Of a stretch of DNA of 29,340 nucleotides, positions 1 to 8,307 are shown piece after piece. Position 1 is the first letter of the stretch, and every line of letters starts with the position of its first letter. The stretch comes from CALAED01 sp937891035 (GTDB lineage: Bacteria; Actinomycetota; Actinomycetes; Streptosporangiales; Streptosporangiaceae). The position numbers were made by a program, and so were the translations under genes. The stretch is taken from positions 1-29,340 of the forward strand of contig DASQSZ010000257.1 of NCBI GenBank assembly GCA_035642125.1. Reading direction: 5' to 3'. A model generated the notes under the pieces. It was not told the DNA's origin and did no database searches. It saw only the letters and a program-made list of their open reading frames with translations.

Positions 1-160
1 GGTGGCGTCCTGGGTGGGTGTGGAGCTGTGATCAGCCGGTCGGCGGAGCGACCAAGATTTGGTCTGCAACGCGTGTGCGGCACGCCGCCGCAACGCCCTC
101 CCGATGCCCCTGCCACGGATTAAGGTTGGTGGGTCTCCAGCGACCCCCGGGGAAGGCGAC

Positions 161-3100
161 GTGGCCAGCGACTCATTCGTTCACCTGCATGTTCATACTG
201 AGTACTCGATGCTCGACGGCGCCGCGAAGATCGGGAAGCTGGCCGCCAGAGCCGCTGAGCTGGGGATGCCCGCAGTCGCGATGAGCGACCACGGCAACAT
301 GTTCGGGGCTTATGAGTTCCAAAAGACCGTGACCAAGGCCGGGATCAAACCGATCATCGGCATCGAAAGCTACGTGGCGCCGGAGTCCCGCTTCCACAAG
401 CAACCGGTGTTTTGGGGGGAGCCGCACCAGCGCAAGACCGACGAGGCGACCGGCCGCGGCGGCGACGTCTCCGCCAGCGGCAGTTACCTGCACAAGACCA
501 TGTGGGCGGCCACCGCGCAGGGCCTGCGGAACCTGTACAAGATGTCGTCGCTCGCGTCACTCGAAGGCCACTACAAGAAGTGGCCCCGCATGGACGATGA
601 CCTGTTCGAGCGATACCACGAAGGCATCATCGCGACCACGGGCTGTCCTTCGGGGGCCGTCCAGACCAGGCTCCGTCTTGGCCAGTACGACGAGGCGCTC
701 AAAGCCGCCGGGAAGTACCAGGACATCTTCGGCAAGGACAGCTACTTCCTGGAGATCATGGATCACGGCGGGATCACCATTGAGACCGCCGTACGCGACG
801 ACCTGCTCCGCATCGCCAAGCACCTCGGGCTTCCCCCACTGGTCACCAACGACTCGCACTACGTGACCGAAGACCAGGCCCACGCCCAGGAAGCGCTGCT
901 GTGCATCGGCACACAGAGCCAGATGGACGACCCCAATAGGTTCAAATTCTCCGGGACCGGCTACTACATCAAGACCGCCGAGGAAATGCTGGCCGTCGAC
1001 CCCGGCTCGGACGTGTGGGCGCAGGGGTGCCGCAACACCCTGCTGATCGCCGAACGCGTCGAGGACTACTCCGATGTGTTCGCGCATCGGGATCTGTCGG
1101 CGAAGTACCCCGTCCCCGACGGGGAGACCGAGATGAGCTGGCTGCGCAAGGAGGCCCAGCGCGGCGCCGTCCGCCGATACGGCGAGCCCGTCCCCGAAGA
1201 CGTGCGCGAGCGGATCGACTACGAGCTCAGCGTCATCGAGGGCATGGGGTTTCCGGGCTACTTCCTCGTGGTCGCGGACATCTGCAAGTTCGCGCGGGAC
1301 AACGGGATCTTGGTGGGGCCCGGCCGCGGGTCGGCCACCGGCAGCATGGTCGCCTACGTGACCGGCATCACCGAGCTCGACCCGATCGAGCACGGGTTGC
1401 TGTTCGAGCGTTTCCTCAACCCGGAACGCATCTCCATGCCCGACGTCGACCTCGACTTCGACGAGCGTCGGCGCGGTGACATGATCCGCTACGTCACCGA
1501 GAAGTACGGCGAAGACAATGTCAGCTTGATCATCACCTACATGACGATCAAGTCCAAGGCCGCCGTCAAAGACGCCGGCCGCATCCTCGGCTACCCCTTC
1601 GCGCTCGGGGAGAAGATCACTAAAGCCTTCCCGCCCGCCGTGATGGGCAAGGAGATCCCGCTCAGCGGGATCTTCGACGACAAGCACGAGCGGTACGCGG
1701 AGGCCGCCGAGCTGCGCAAGCTGTATGACGAAGACAACGATGTCAAGAAGGTCATCGACACCGCCCGTGGCATCGAGGGGCTGACGCGCGGCAACGGCGT
1801 GCACGCCGCCGGAGTCATCTTGTCGAGCGAGCCGCTCATCGATGTCATGCCGATCTTCCAACGGCCCGACGACGGCGCGCGGATCACGGGGTTCGACGGG
1901 CCGAGCTGTGAGGATCTCGGCGCCCTGAAGATGGACTTCCTCGGGCTGCGAAACCTCACCGTCCTTGGGGATGCGGTCGAAAACGTCAAGGCCAACCGCG
2001 GCATCGAGTTGGACATGCTCAACCTGCCCCTCAATGACGACAAGACCTACGAACTCCTGCGGCAAGGCTGGACGCTTGGCGTTTTCCAGCTCGACTCCAG
2101 CATGATGCGCGACCTGACCAAGCTGATGGCGCCCACCCGGTTCGAGGACGTCTCGGCAGTCTTGGCGCTCGGTCGTCCCGGACCGATGGGCGCCAACGCG
2201 CACGTTAACTACGCGCTGCGCAAGAGCGGGCAGCAAAAGATCGAACCGGTGTATCCGGAGCTGAAAGACGCGCTCGACCCGATCCTGGGCACCACCTACC
2301 ACCTGGTGGTCTACCAGGAGCAGGTCATGGCGATCGCCCAGCAGCTCGCCGGGTACACCCTCGGTGGCGCCGACATCCTCCGCCGCGCGATGGGCAAGAA
2401 GAAAAAGGAGGAGATGGACAAGCAATGGGCCATCTTCTCCGACGGCATGAAGGCCAACGGTTACTCCGACAAGGCGGCCAAGGCCATGTGGGACGTCTTG
2501 GTGCCGTTCAGCGCATACGGGTTCAACAAATCCCACACCGCGGGGTACGGGATGGTCTCCTACTGGACCGCCTACCTGAAGGCGAACTACCCCGCCGAGT
2601 ACATGGCCGCGTTGCTGACGTCGGTCGGCGTCAACAAGGACAAGATGGCGATCTATCTCGCCGAGACCCGCCGGATGGGGGTCAAGGTCCTCCCACCAGA
2701 CGTCAACGAATCCCAGCGTCGCTTCGCCGCCGTCGGCGCCGATATCCGGTTTGGTCTTGGCGCCATCCGCAACATCGGCGACAAGGTCATCGACGGCATC
2801 ACGCAGTCCCGTACCGAAAAAGGCCGCTACACCGACTTCACAGATTTCCTCCGCAAGGTCCCGGCGGCCGTCTGCAACAAACGCGCCATCGAATCGCTCA
2901 TCAAGGCCGGCGCGTTCGACTCTCTAGGACACGAACGCAAAGCGCTGCTCACGGTGCACGACAAGGCCGTTGACTCCATCATCGACGTCAAGCGCAACGA
3001 AGCGATCGGTCAGGACTCGCTGTTCGGCGGAATAGCGGAAGAGAGCGGAACCGATGACAGCTTCGCCGTCGCCATCCCGCCCGGGGAATGGGACAAGGCA

Positions 3101-3748
3101 ACGCTGTTGGCCTTTGAACGAGAGATGCTCGGGCTCTACGTGTCCAGTCATCCTCTCGACGGCGCGGAACGCATCCTGGAACGCAACAGGGATCATCGCA
3201 TCGCCGAGGTACTCGACGGAGCGGGCGGATCCAGCACTTTCAAGATCGCCGGAATCATCACCGGTCTCGACCGCAAAATCACCAAAAAGGGGGACGTATG
3301 GGCGATCGTCAAGCTAGAAGATCACGAAGCCGCCATTGAAATCCCCTGCTTCCCCGCCGCTTACCAGCTCTACCAAAACGCCCTCGTCCAGGATGCCGTC
3401 GTCGCCATCACCGGACGAGTTCGTCAGCAAGAGAGCAACGACGAGTCGGCCAGCATCTCCTTCATCGCCCAAGAAGTGGAGACGCTCGACGTGTCCGCGG
3501 CGCAGAGCAACGGGCACAGCCCGGTCATCATCGCCATGCGCGAAGAGAAGGTCACCCCCGAGCTCACCAGCGAACTGAGACGAATCCTGCTGGCCCACCC
3601 CGGCGACTCGCCCGTGCATCTCCGCCTCACCAAGGCAGGCGGACGCAAGAGCCTTGTGCTGGACCTCACCCGATTCAGCGTCGACCCGAATACGAGCTTC
3701 ATGGGTGATATCAAATCGCTGCTCGGCAGCACCGCCGTCGCGATATGA
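161..3748 (+). CDS. dnaE: DNA polymerase III subunit alpha (DnaE type)
   Basis: Replicative C-family polymerase of 1195 aa, near the usual size of actinobacterial DnaE1. I place the start at GTG 161 because GGGGAAGG lies just upstream and the protein then begins a few residues before the PHP motif; the frame stays open back to TTG 59. The PHP domain comes first, with HLHVHTEYS at 8-16, SDHGN at 42-46, GIE at 67-69, YLHK at 109-112, TGCPSG and TNDSHY. All nine metal ligands known from the proofreading PHP site of mycobacterial DnaE1 have a counterpart, so 3'-5' exonuclease activity is plausible. The palm carries PDVDLDF (Asp 428 and 430) and LKMDFLG (Asp 592), matching the catalytic aspartates. 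A helix-hairpin-helix region and an OB fold (near FKIAGIITGL) follow. Compared from memory with Streptomyces DnaE1 several conserved blocks differ, so this may be a second DnaE. It converges on the alcohol dehydrogenase gene. Confidence 0.95.
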   Translation: MASDSFVHLHVHTEYSMLDGAAKIGKLAARAAELGMPAVAMSDHGNMFGAYEFQKTVTKAGIKPIIGIESYVAPESRFHKQPVFWGEPHQRKTDEATGRGGDVSASGSYLHKTMWAATAQGLRNLYKMSSLASLEGHYKKWPRMDDDLFERYHEGIIATTGCPSGAVQTRLRLGQYDEALKAAGKYQDIFGKDSYFLEIMDHGGITIETAVRDDLLRIAKHLGLPPLVTNDSHYVTEDQAHAQEALLCIGTQSQMDDPNRFKFSGTGYYIKTAEEMLAVDPGSDVWAQGCRNTLLIAERVEDYSDVFAHRDLSAKYPVPDGETEMSWLRKEAQRGAVRRYGEPVPEDVRERIDYELSVIEGMGFPGYFLVVADICKFARDNGILVGPGRGSATGSMVAYVTGITELDPIEHGLLFERFLNPERISMPDVDLDFDERRRGDMIRYVTEKYGEDNVSLIITYMTIKSKAAVKDAGRILGYPFALGEKITKAFPPAVMGKEIPLSGIFDDKHERYAEAAELRKLYDEDNDVKKVIDTARGIEGLTRGNGVHAAGVILSSEPLIDVMPIFQRPDDGARITGFDGPSCEDLGALKMDFLGLRNLTVLGDAVENVKANRGIELDMLNLPLNDDKTYELLRQGWTLGVFQLDSSMMRDLTKLMAPTRFEDVSAVLALGRPGPMGANAHVNYALRKSGQQKIEPVYPELKDALDPILGTTYHLVVYQEQVMAIAQQLAGYTLGGADILRRAMGKKKKEEMDKQWAIFSDGMKANGYSDKAAKAMWDVLVPFSAYGFNKSHTAGYGMVSYWTAYLKANYPAEYMAALLTSVGVNKDKMAIYLAETRRMGVKVLPPDVNESQRRFAAVGADIRFGLGAIRNIGDKVIDGITQSRTEKGRYTDFTDFLRKVPAAVCNKRAIESLIKAGAFDSLGHERKALLTVHDKAVDSIIDVKRNEAIGQDSLFGGIAEESGTDDSFAVAIPPGEWDKATLLAFEREMLGLYVSSHPLDGAERILERNRDHRIAEVLDGAGGSSTFKIAGIITGLDRKITKKGDVWAIVKLEDHEAAIEIPCFPAAYQLYQNALVQDAVVAITGRVRQQESNDESASISFIAQEVETLDVSAAQSNGHSPVIIAMREEKVTPELTSELRRILLAHPGDSPVHLRLTKAGGRKSLVLDLTRFSVDPNTSFMGDIKSLLGSTAVAI

Positions 3749-3862
3749 ACGACGGCCTCGCCCAGCGTCCACAAGGCATCGAGGCGCTGTGCGGAGCCTT
3801 TTCTCACATCAACGATCGCGCAGGCCTGCCACCCGCGTGGAAAGCAGGGTTCAAAGGTCAAG

Positions 3863-4945
3863 CTAAGGGGTGACGACCACTTTGACAGTGCCGGCGTCGC
3901 GTTCTCTCATGGTCTGGAACGCCTTGCCGATGTCCTGGAGCGGGAAGCGATGCGTGACGAGCTCGGCTCCCCGCAGCCTTCCCGCGGCGGCCAACGCGAC
4001 CGCCCGCTTCACGTTGTTGCCACCTTCGCCTCGGGAGGTGTAAACCGTGATGTCCTTGCGGACGATCGCCGAGAGGTCAACGGACACCTTGTCCTCGTAA
4101 TAGGCGACCACGACGATCCGGCCGGCGCGCTTGGTGACCTCGGCACAGTGCTGGGGCGCCTGCGTTCCCCCCGACGCCTCGATCGCCATGTCGACCCCTT
4201 GGCCGCCGGTGAGGTCGAGGATGGCCCGCACCGGATCGACCTCCCGGGCGTTGATCGTATGGTCGGCGCCCAGCCGGCGGCCCAGCTCCAGCCGGGATTC
4301 CCGCGTGCCGACGAGTATCACCTGGGCCGCGGCGAGTTGCTTGCACAGCTGCAGCGTCATGAGCCCGACCGGGCCGGGGCCGAAGATCACGACGTCCTGA
4401 CCGGCGATGTAACCGCCCGCGACGTCGAGACCGTACAGTCCGGTACCCGCGGTGGTGATCAGGACCGCGTCCTCGAAGGTGACGGACGGTGGAATCCGGT
4501 AGAGCGCCTTGGCATTGTGCAGGGCGTACTCGGCGAACCCGCCGTCGGCCGTCATCCCGCTCGCCCGATGCCCCTTGGCGGCGTTGGCGTAGTTGAGGCA
4601 GGCGGTGTAGCGGCCGATCAGGCAGTTGTCGCACCGTCCGCAGCCGCTGTGCGCCTCGATGCAGACCCTGTCGTTCACCGCGAACTCGTCGACCGTCTCG
4701 CCGCACGCCACCACCACTCCGGTCCACTCGTGGCCGGGCGTGAAAGCACCGTAGGGCGGGGTCTGCGGAAAGTGCCCGTCGAAGATCTTGAGGTCGGTTC
4801 CGCAGGCACCGCACATCGCCACTTTCACGAGCACCTCACCGGACGCGGGCTGAGGGACAGGGCGTTCCACGACCCGGATGTCTCCGGGGCCGTAGAGCAC
4901 GGCCGCCTGCATCGTGGTCGGTACGTCGAGAGCCGGTCGCGCCAT
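3863..4945 (-). CDS. Zinc-dependent medium-chain alcohol dehydrogenase
   Basis: A 360-aa MDR-family oxidoreductase that should oxidise a secondary or polyol-type alcohol, or reduce the ketone, in the cytoplasm. Catalytic zinc ligands are visible as Cys48 (in CGACGTD) and His72/Glu73 (GHE). The structural zinc site is the four-cysteine loop GCGRCDNCLIGRYTAC. The Rossmann motif is GPGPVG, and the second strand ends in VGTRESR rather than an acidic residue, which suggests NADP(H) preference (inference). ATG 4945 is preceded by a purine-rich GGGAAAGGGA. The gene begins 36 bases after the stop of the solute-binding lipoprotein and is the last gene of the ABC operon, so it may act on the imported compound. 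Nearest known relatives by motif are sorbitol, threonine and galactitol dehydrogenases; the substrate cannot be read from the sequence. Confidence 0.92.
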   Translation of the reverse strand: MARPALDVPTTMQAAVLYGPGDIRVVERPVPQPASGEVLVKVAMCGACGTDLKIFDGHFPQTPPYGAFTPGHEWTGVVVACGETVDEFAVNDRVCIEAHSGCGRCDNCLIGRYTACLNYANAAKGHRASGMTADGGFAEYALHNAKALYRIPPSVTFEDAVLITTAGTGLYGLDVAGGYIAGQDVVIFGPGPVGLMTLQLCKQLAAAQVILVGTRESRLELGRRLGADHTINAREVDPVRAILDLTGGQGVDMAIEASGGTQAPQHCAEVTKRAGRIVVVAYYEDKVSVDLSAIVRKDITVYTSRGEGGNNVKRAVALAAAGRLRGAELVTHRFPLQDIGKAFQTMRERDAGTVKVVVTP

Positions 4946-4981
4946 ACGTTCCCTTTCCCTATGTCGATATGTTCGAGGTGA

Positions 4982-6046
4982 CTAATGCCACCGCGGATCC
5001 CCCCGCATTGGACCCAGATCCTTGACGACCTCACCGATCAGGCTGCGATCGACAAGTGCGTTGTCGGCTGGCGGGTTTCCTTCGAGGATCTTGTACTGCC
5101 GCATCTGAGCGATCGTCTTCTGAATACGCGCGGGATCGAGTCCCTCGTTGACCGGAAAGACTCCTTGCTTGACGAGAAGCTGCTCGTAGGTTTGATTGAT
5201 GACCGCTTCGCTGAAGCCAGTGGCCTTCGCGATGATAGGCACACTCTCCGCCTTGTTCTCGTACATGAAGCGATGGGCCCTTGTGATCGCGGTAAGGAAA
5301 CCTTTCGCAGCGTCACGATTGTCTGAGAGCCACTTCTTGTTGACGAAGTACGCGCCGTAGAAGTAATCCGGGTTGAGCGCGTTAAGGTCGACGAGCTGAT
5401 GCAGGCGGGGATTTTCTTGCTGCGCGGCGAACGCCTGTTCGGTCTGCAGGATCGCCGACTGCACTTTCCCCCCGCTGAGTGCCGAGATGTACGCTTGCGC
5501 GTCCACCGGCACGTATTGCACGTCGTCGCGGGTCAGCCCCGCGTCCTGGAGCACCATCCGGGTCATGACCTCGCGGAACGCTCCGATCTCTTGGACGCCG
5601 AGGCGCTTCCCCTTCAGGTCGGCGGGCTTCGCGATGTCCTTTGGCGTCACCATCGATACCGTGAGCTTGTCCGCGTAGGCGCCAACTATCGACAGCCCGC
5701 CCCCGCGCGCCGCGGCGTTGACCACCGGCTCAATGCTCGCCCCGCCGACGTCGAGCGAGCCGCCAACGACGCCCTGCACGACCGAGACGCCGGATCGGAA
5801 GTTCTTCCATCTCACGTTGATTCCGGCCGCACGGAAGAACCCACGCCTTTCGGCCAGGACCACGTCCGAGTTCGCGAAGCTGGTGACGCCGGTCGGCAAC
5901 CCGATATCGATCGTGACCGAGGCCTTCCCGGCAGCGCCTTCCCCGGCGGACTCCGCGGACTCGTTCGTGCTACAGGCTCCGGCGAGGAGAGTGAGAGCAA
6001 ACACCGGCGCGAGCGTTCGGCCGCCGACCCGATGGGTTCTTTTCAT
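4982..6046 (-). CDS. ABC transporter solute-binding lipoprotein, NMT1/SsuA/TauA type
   Basis: A 354-aa extracytoplasmic binding protein of the NMT1/THI5-like class, which serves sulfonate, nitrate, taurine, pyrimidine and aromatic-acid importers. ATG 6046 was chosen because CGGAGG lies 6 bases upstream and the product begins with a lipoprotein signal: basic MKRTHR, a hydrophobic core, and the lipobox LAGAC with lipidated Cys25. The mature part opens with the family's first strand (VTIDIGLPTG), followed by VVLAERRGFF, a typical 'passing to the low-affinity ligand' segment, and DLKGKRLGVQEIG. The open frame extends upstream past 6046 but that part overlaps the permease region and has no signal peptide. 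It lies 41 bases downstream of the permease gene. Ligand unknown; association with an alcohol dehydrogenase argues against a simple nitrate or taurine system. Confidence 0.9.
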   Translation of the reverse strand: MKRTHRVGGRTLAPVFALTLLAGACSTNESAESAGEGAAGKASVTIDIGLPTGVTSFANSDVVLAERRGFFRAAGINVRWKNFRSGVSVVQGVVGGSLDVGGASIEPVVNAAARGGGLSIVGAYADKLTVSMVTPKDIAKPADLKGKRLGVQEIGAFREVMTRMVLQDAGLTRDDVQYVPVDAQAYISALSGGKVQSAILQTEQAFAAQQENPRLHQLVDLNALNPDYFYGAYFVNKKWLSDNRDAAKGFLTAITRAHRFMYENKAESVPIIAKATGFSEAVINQTYEQLLVKQGVFPVNEGLDPARIQKTIAQMRQYKILEGNPPADNALVDRSLIGEVVKDLGPMRGDPRWH

Positions 6047-6087
6047 GGAGAGCCTCCGTTCATGCATGTCGATCACGGCGTCGCGCA

Positions 6088-6978
6088 TCAGGCCGGCTTT
6101 CGCCACCGCACAAGCCGCCGTTCGAGCCATTCGAGCAGGGCGGTCGATACCACCCCGAATGCGGCGATGATCAGAATGGGAACGAACATCTCGGCGGTTT
6201 TGAAGGTGTTCGCGGACGTCACGATCAGGTTGCCGAGGCCGGAGAACGCGGTGAAGAACTCGGCGACGATGACGCCGATGAGCCCACGACCGATGGCCAG
6301 CCGGATTCCGGTCACGATGTACGGCAGCGCCGACGGCAGGATGAGGTCGCGCCACATGCGACGCTCTCCCGAGCAGAACGACCTGGCGACTTCGATGAGG
6401 TCGGGATCAACCTCGCCCACCCCGCGCATGGTGTTGATCAGCACCGGGAAAACGACGAAGAGCGTGACCACCACGATTTTCGCGGTGATCCCGAAGCCGA
6501 ACCACAGCACTATCACCGGAATGAGCGCGACCATCGGCGTCGCGTACAGCGCGTTCACGGGAAACTCCAGGAACGCGGAAAGGGACTGCCGGCGCCCGGC
6601 GAGGACGCCGAAGAAGACGCCCGCGCCGCAGCCGATGAGAAACCCCGTGCCAAGCACGACGAAGCTCTCCCGCAGGGCCTTCGGCAGCGAACCGGCCGCG
6701 GCCATGTCGAAGCCGGCGGCGACGATCGCCGTCGGATAGGAGAGCAGGATCGGGTTGATCGACCGGCCGTACAGCTCCCAGGCGAGCAGGATCACGGTCA
6801 CCGATACGGCGCGGAGGCTCCATTTCTTGCGTCCGGACAGTCCATGCCGCCGTACGGTCCGAACGCGTTCTTTCAAATCAACCGGCGTCGCGGTGCCCAC
6901 TGCCGACACGCCATTCTCGGTCGGCCGGTTCGGAGCCGCGTTCGCGAAGCCTTCCCGGGGGGTCGTCTCGTTACTCAC
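6088..6978 (-). CDS. ABC transporter permease, SsuC/TauC type
   Basis: A 296-aa inner-membrane permease of the BPD_transp_1 family. GTG 6978 is preferred: GAGGGA lies upstream, and the start overlaps the stop of the ATPase gene by 8 bases (6971-6978), implying coupled translation. The frame is open further upstream, but only antisense-like sequence of the ATPase gene lies there. A cytoplasmic N-terminal tail of about 55 residues precedes the first membrane helix (VSVTVILLAWELYG). The EAA loop that docks the ATPase is visible around LILPSALPYIVTGIRLAIG. Six membrane segments are expected for the family and hydrophobic blocks agree with this. It forms the channel for the lipoprotein encoded next. 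Confidence 0.92.
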   Translation of the reverse strand: MSNETTPREGFANAAPNRPTENGVSAVGTATPVDLKERVRTVRRHGLSGRKKWSLRAVSVTVILLAWELYGRSINPILLSYPTAIVAAGFDMAAAGSLPKALRESFVVLGTGFLIGCGAGVFFGVLAGRRQSLSAFLEFPVNALYATPMVALIPVIVLWFGFGITAKIVVVTLFVVFPVLINTMRGVGEVDPDLIEVARSFCSGERRMWRDLILPSALPYIVTGIRLAIGRGLIGVIVAEFFTAFSGLGNLIVTSANTFKTAEMFVPILIIAAFGVVSTALLEWLERRLVRWRKPA

Positions 6979-7774
6979 TCGACATCCCTCGTAGCACCGC
7001 GTCGTCTTCTCGTGCGGAACCGTTCGCCGGTTTCCGCAGCGCCTCCCAGAGCCGCTGACGCAGCTCCGGATAGGCCTCGTGTGAGCGCAGCGACTGCGGG
7101 CTGCGAGGGCGCGGGATAGGGATGGGAAGCTCCATCGCGATCTGGCCGGGCGGGCCGAAGATGACCACGACCCGGTCTGCGAGCAGGATCGCCTCATCGA
7201 TGTCGTGGGTGATCAGCAACGCGGTCGTGTCCAGGTCCCGTTCCCACAGCGAAATCATTTCTTGCTGCAGCTCTTCACGGGTGATGGCGTCGACCGCGCT
7301 GAAGGGCTCGTCGAACAAGAGCACCTCTGGGTCGACGGCGAGTGCCCTCGCGATTCCCACCCGCTGCTTCATGCCGCCCGACAGCTGATGCGGATATCGG
7401 TTCGCCGCATCGCCGAGATGCATCAGATCCAGCAGCCGCTCCACACGTCCATCCGTGTCCCGCCGGCCCTGCACGCCCAGACCATAGACGACGTTTGCGC
7501 GCACGGTTTTCCATGGGAAGAGGCCGAAATGCTGGAACACCATGGCAAGTCGTGGAGTCGGGCCGGTCAGCGGCACGCCGTCAAGCATCACAGATCCGCT
7601 CTCCGGTGGGACGAGGCCGCCAACTGTCCGCAAAAGCGTCGTCTTTCCCCCACCGGAGACGCCGATAATGCAAACGAACTCGTGCTCGTGAACGGTTAAT
7701 GAGATGTCGCGTAGGATGAGATTCCCGCCCAAGCGCACCGAGACGCTCTCAAGGGCCAGCTTGGGCGAACCCAC
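6971..7774 (-). CDS. ABC transporter ATP-binding protein, SsuB/TauB/NrtD type
   Basis: A 267-aa ABC ATPase that energises the importer encoded downstream. Motifs are complete: Walker A GVSGGGKTT (38-46), Q-loop MVFQHFGLFPW, signature LSGGMKQR, Walker B VLLFDEP, D-loop region SAVDA and H-loop ITHD. The FPW after the Q-loop and the overall length fit the nitrate/sulfonate/taurine subfamily. The start is GTG 7774, preceded by a GGAGCGGAG purine stretch. It is the first gene of the operon ATPase-permease-lipoprotein-dehydrogenase and lies downstream of a long untranslated region with a candidate promoter at 7995-7966. Confidence 0.93.
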   Translation of the reverse strand: MGSPKLALESVSVRLGGNLILRDISLTVHEHEFVCIIGVSGGGKTTLLRTVGGLVPPESGSVMLDGVPLTGPTPRLAMVFQHFGLFPWKTVRANVVYGLGVQGRRDTDGRVERLLDLMHLGDAANRYPHQLSGGMKQRVGIARALAVDPEVLLFDEPFSAVDAITREELQQEMISLWERDLDTTALLITHDIDEAILLADRVVVIFGPPGQIAMELPIPIPRPRSPQSLRSHEAYPELRQRLWEALRKPANGSAREDDAVLRGMSSE

Positions 7775-7929
7775 GTTTTACGCTCCGCTCCGGACTGGGG
7801 TCCAAGACAGAAACCATCTCAAATGCCGTCGAGACCGGTCGCCATCGAGATCCCGAATAACCCCGCTATAGGCGATGCCTCATCACAGTCATATACGACC
7901 TGACGGAAGACGTTTATCCGACCCGCGCT

Positions 7930-7941
7930 GCTATATATAGC
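7930..7941. repeat. Perfect 12-bp AT-rich palindrome in the operon leader
   Basis: GCTATATATAGC is a perfect palindrome in otherwise GC-rich DNA. It lies about 20-30 bases downstream of the start point predicted from the candidate promoter, a position suited to a repressor site. No regulator can be named. Confidence 0.4.
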
Positions 7942-7965
7942 GTCACTTCTGGCGGCTTTACAGCG

Positions 7966-7995
7966 ACAGTAAGACCCATCCCCTTCGCCCGTCAA
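7966..7995 (-). promoter_or_regulatory. Candidate promoter of the ABC/dehydrogenase operon
   Basis: Reading the minus strand, TTGACG (7995-7990) is followed after 18 bases by TACTGT (7971-7966). This is a good -35 and a TAnnnT-type -10 of the actinobacterial housekeeping sigma class. It would give a leader of about 185 bases before GTG 7774. Assigned by eye only. Confidence 0.4.
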
Positions 7996-8084
7996 GGGCT
8001 GCCGTGACATGATCCCGCCGACCACCGGCACACGAGGCCGGGAGCACACCGCATCCCCGCATCGACGATCAGGCCGGGCCGTGG

Positions 8085-8111
8085 GGCTCCAGAATCCCGA
8101 TTCGGGGAGCC
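8085..8111 (+). promoter_or_regulatory. Two-tier inverted repeat upstream of the protease gene
   Basis: GGCTCC (8085-8090) pairs with GGAGCC (8106-8111), and inside it GAATC (8092-8096) pairs with GATTC (8099-8103). The result is an almost continuous 11-bp stem. An ATTTTT run starts at 8121, so a terminator or attenuator reading on the plus strand is possible, but the gap between stem and T run is longer than usual. Confidence 0.45.
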
Positions 8112-8160
8112 GGCCTGGTGATTTTTCGGCGCGGCCTCGCCCACCACTGAGCCTGATCGC

Positions 8161-8180
8161 CGCTGTGACACGTCACAGCG
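8161..8180. promoter_or_regulatory. 9+9 bp operator-like palindrome
   Basis: CGCTGTGAC and GTCACAGCG are perfect inverted arms separated by AC. The core TGTG-N6-CACA resembles sites of CRP/FNR and some TetR/GntR proteins. The half-site spacing is two bases shorter than a standard CRP site, so no regulator is assigned. It lies about 130 bases before the protease start. Confidence 0.5.
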
Positions 8181-8213
8181 TGATCGGCCCGCTTCGGAAG
8201 CCCTGGCCGATCA
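8181..8213. repeat. Long nested inverted repeat next to the palindrome
   Basis: TGATCGGCC (8181-8189) and GGCCGATCA (8205-8213) are perfect 9-bp arms. The loop itself contains GCTTC and GAAGC, separated by one base, with a cTTCGg core. The structure directly abuts the 8161-8180 palindrome and could be a DNA dyad or an RNA stem in the protease leader. Confidence 0.5.
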
Positions 8214-8307
8214 ACGCCATGGCGGTCTCCCGCCAAGGCCATGCATTGCGCTGGTCAGCGGCCGCGGAATCCAATAGACCGATTTCTTGGCACCGGCGGA
8301 GGCTGAT

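Larger units (their letters stand above)
7775..8307. other. Divergent intergenic region between ABC operon and protease gene
   Basis: This 533-base stretch carries no convincing gene. It holds a candidate minus-strand promoter and 12-bp palindrome on the left. On the right are three dyads (8085-8111, 8161-8180, 8181-8213) upstream of the protease. The short open frames in it show no recognisable protein features or well-placed ribosome site. No TPP or other recognisable riboswitch core was found on the minus strand. Confidence 0.6.

Noticed and set aside
557..2536. A 659-codon open frame on the minus strand inside the polymerase gene
   Set aside because: It is fully antisense to dnaE, has no recognisable domain, and long antisense frames are expected in high-GC DNA with GC-rich third positions.
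7775..7960. A TPP riboswitch ahead of the NMT1-type operon
   Set aside because: I looked for the CUGAGA and ACC..GAUCUGG-type core blocks on the minus strand and found neither.
7819..8049. A 76-codon minus-strand frame in the ABC operon leader
   Set aside because: No ribosome site, no family resemblance, and it overlaps the candidate promoter.
8161..8180. A CRP site
   Set aside because: The TGTGA and TCACA halves are separated by four bases rather than six, so only a generic operator-like palindrome is claimed.
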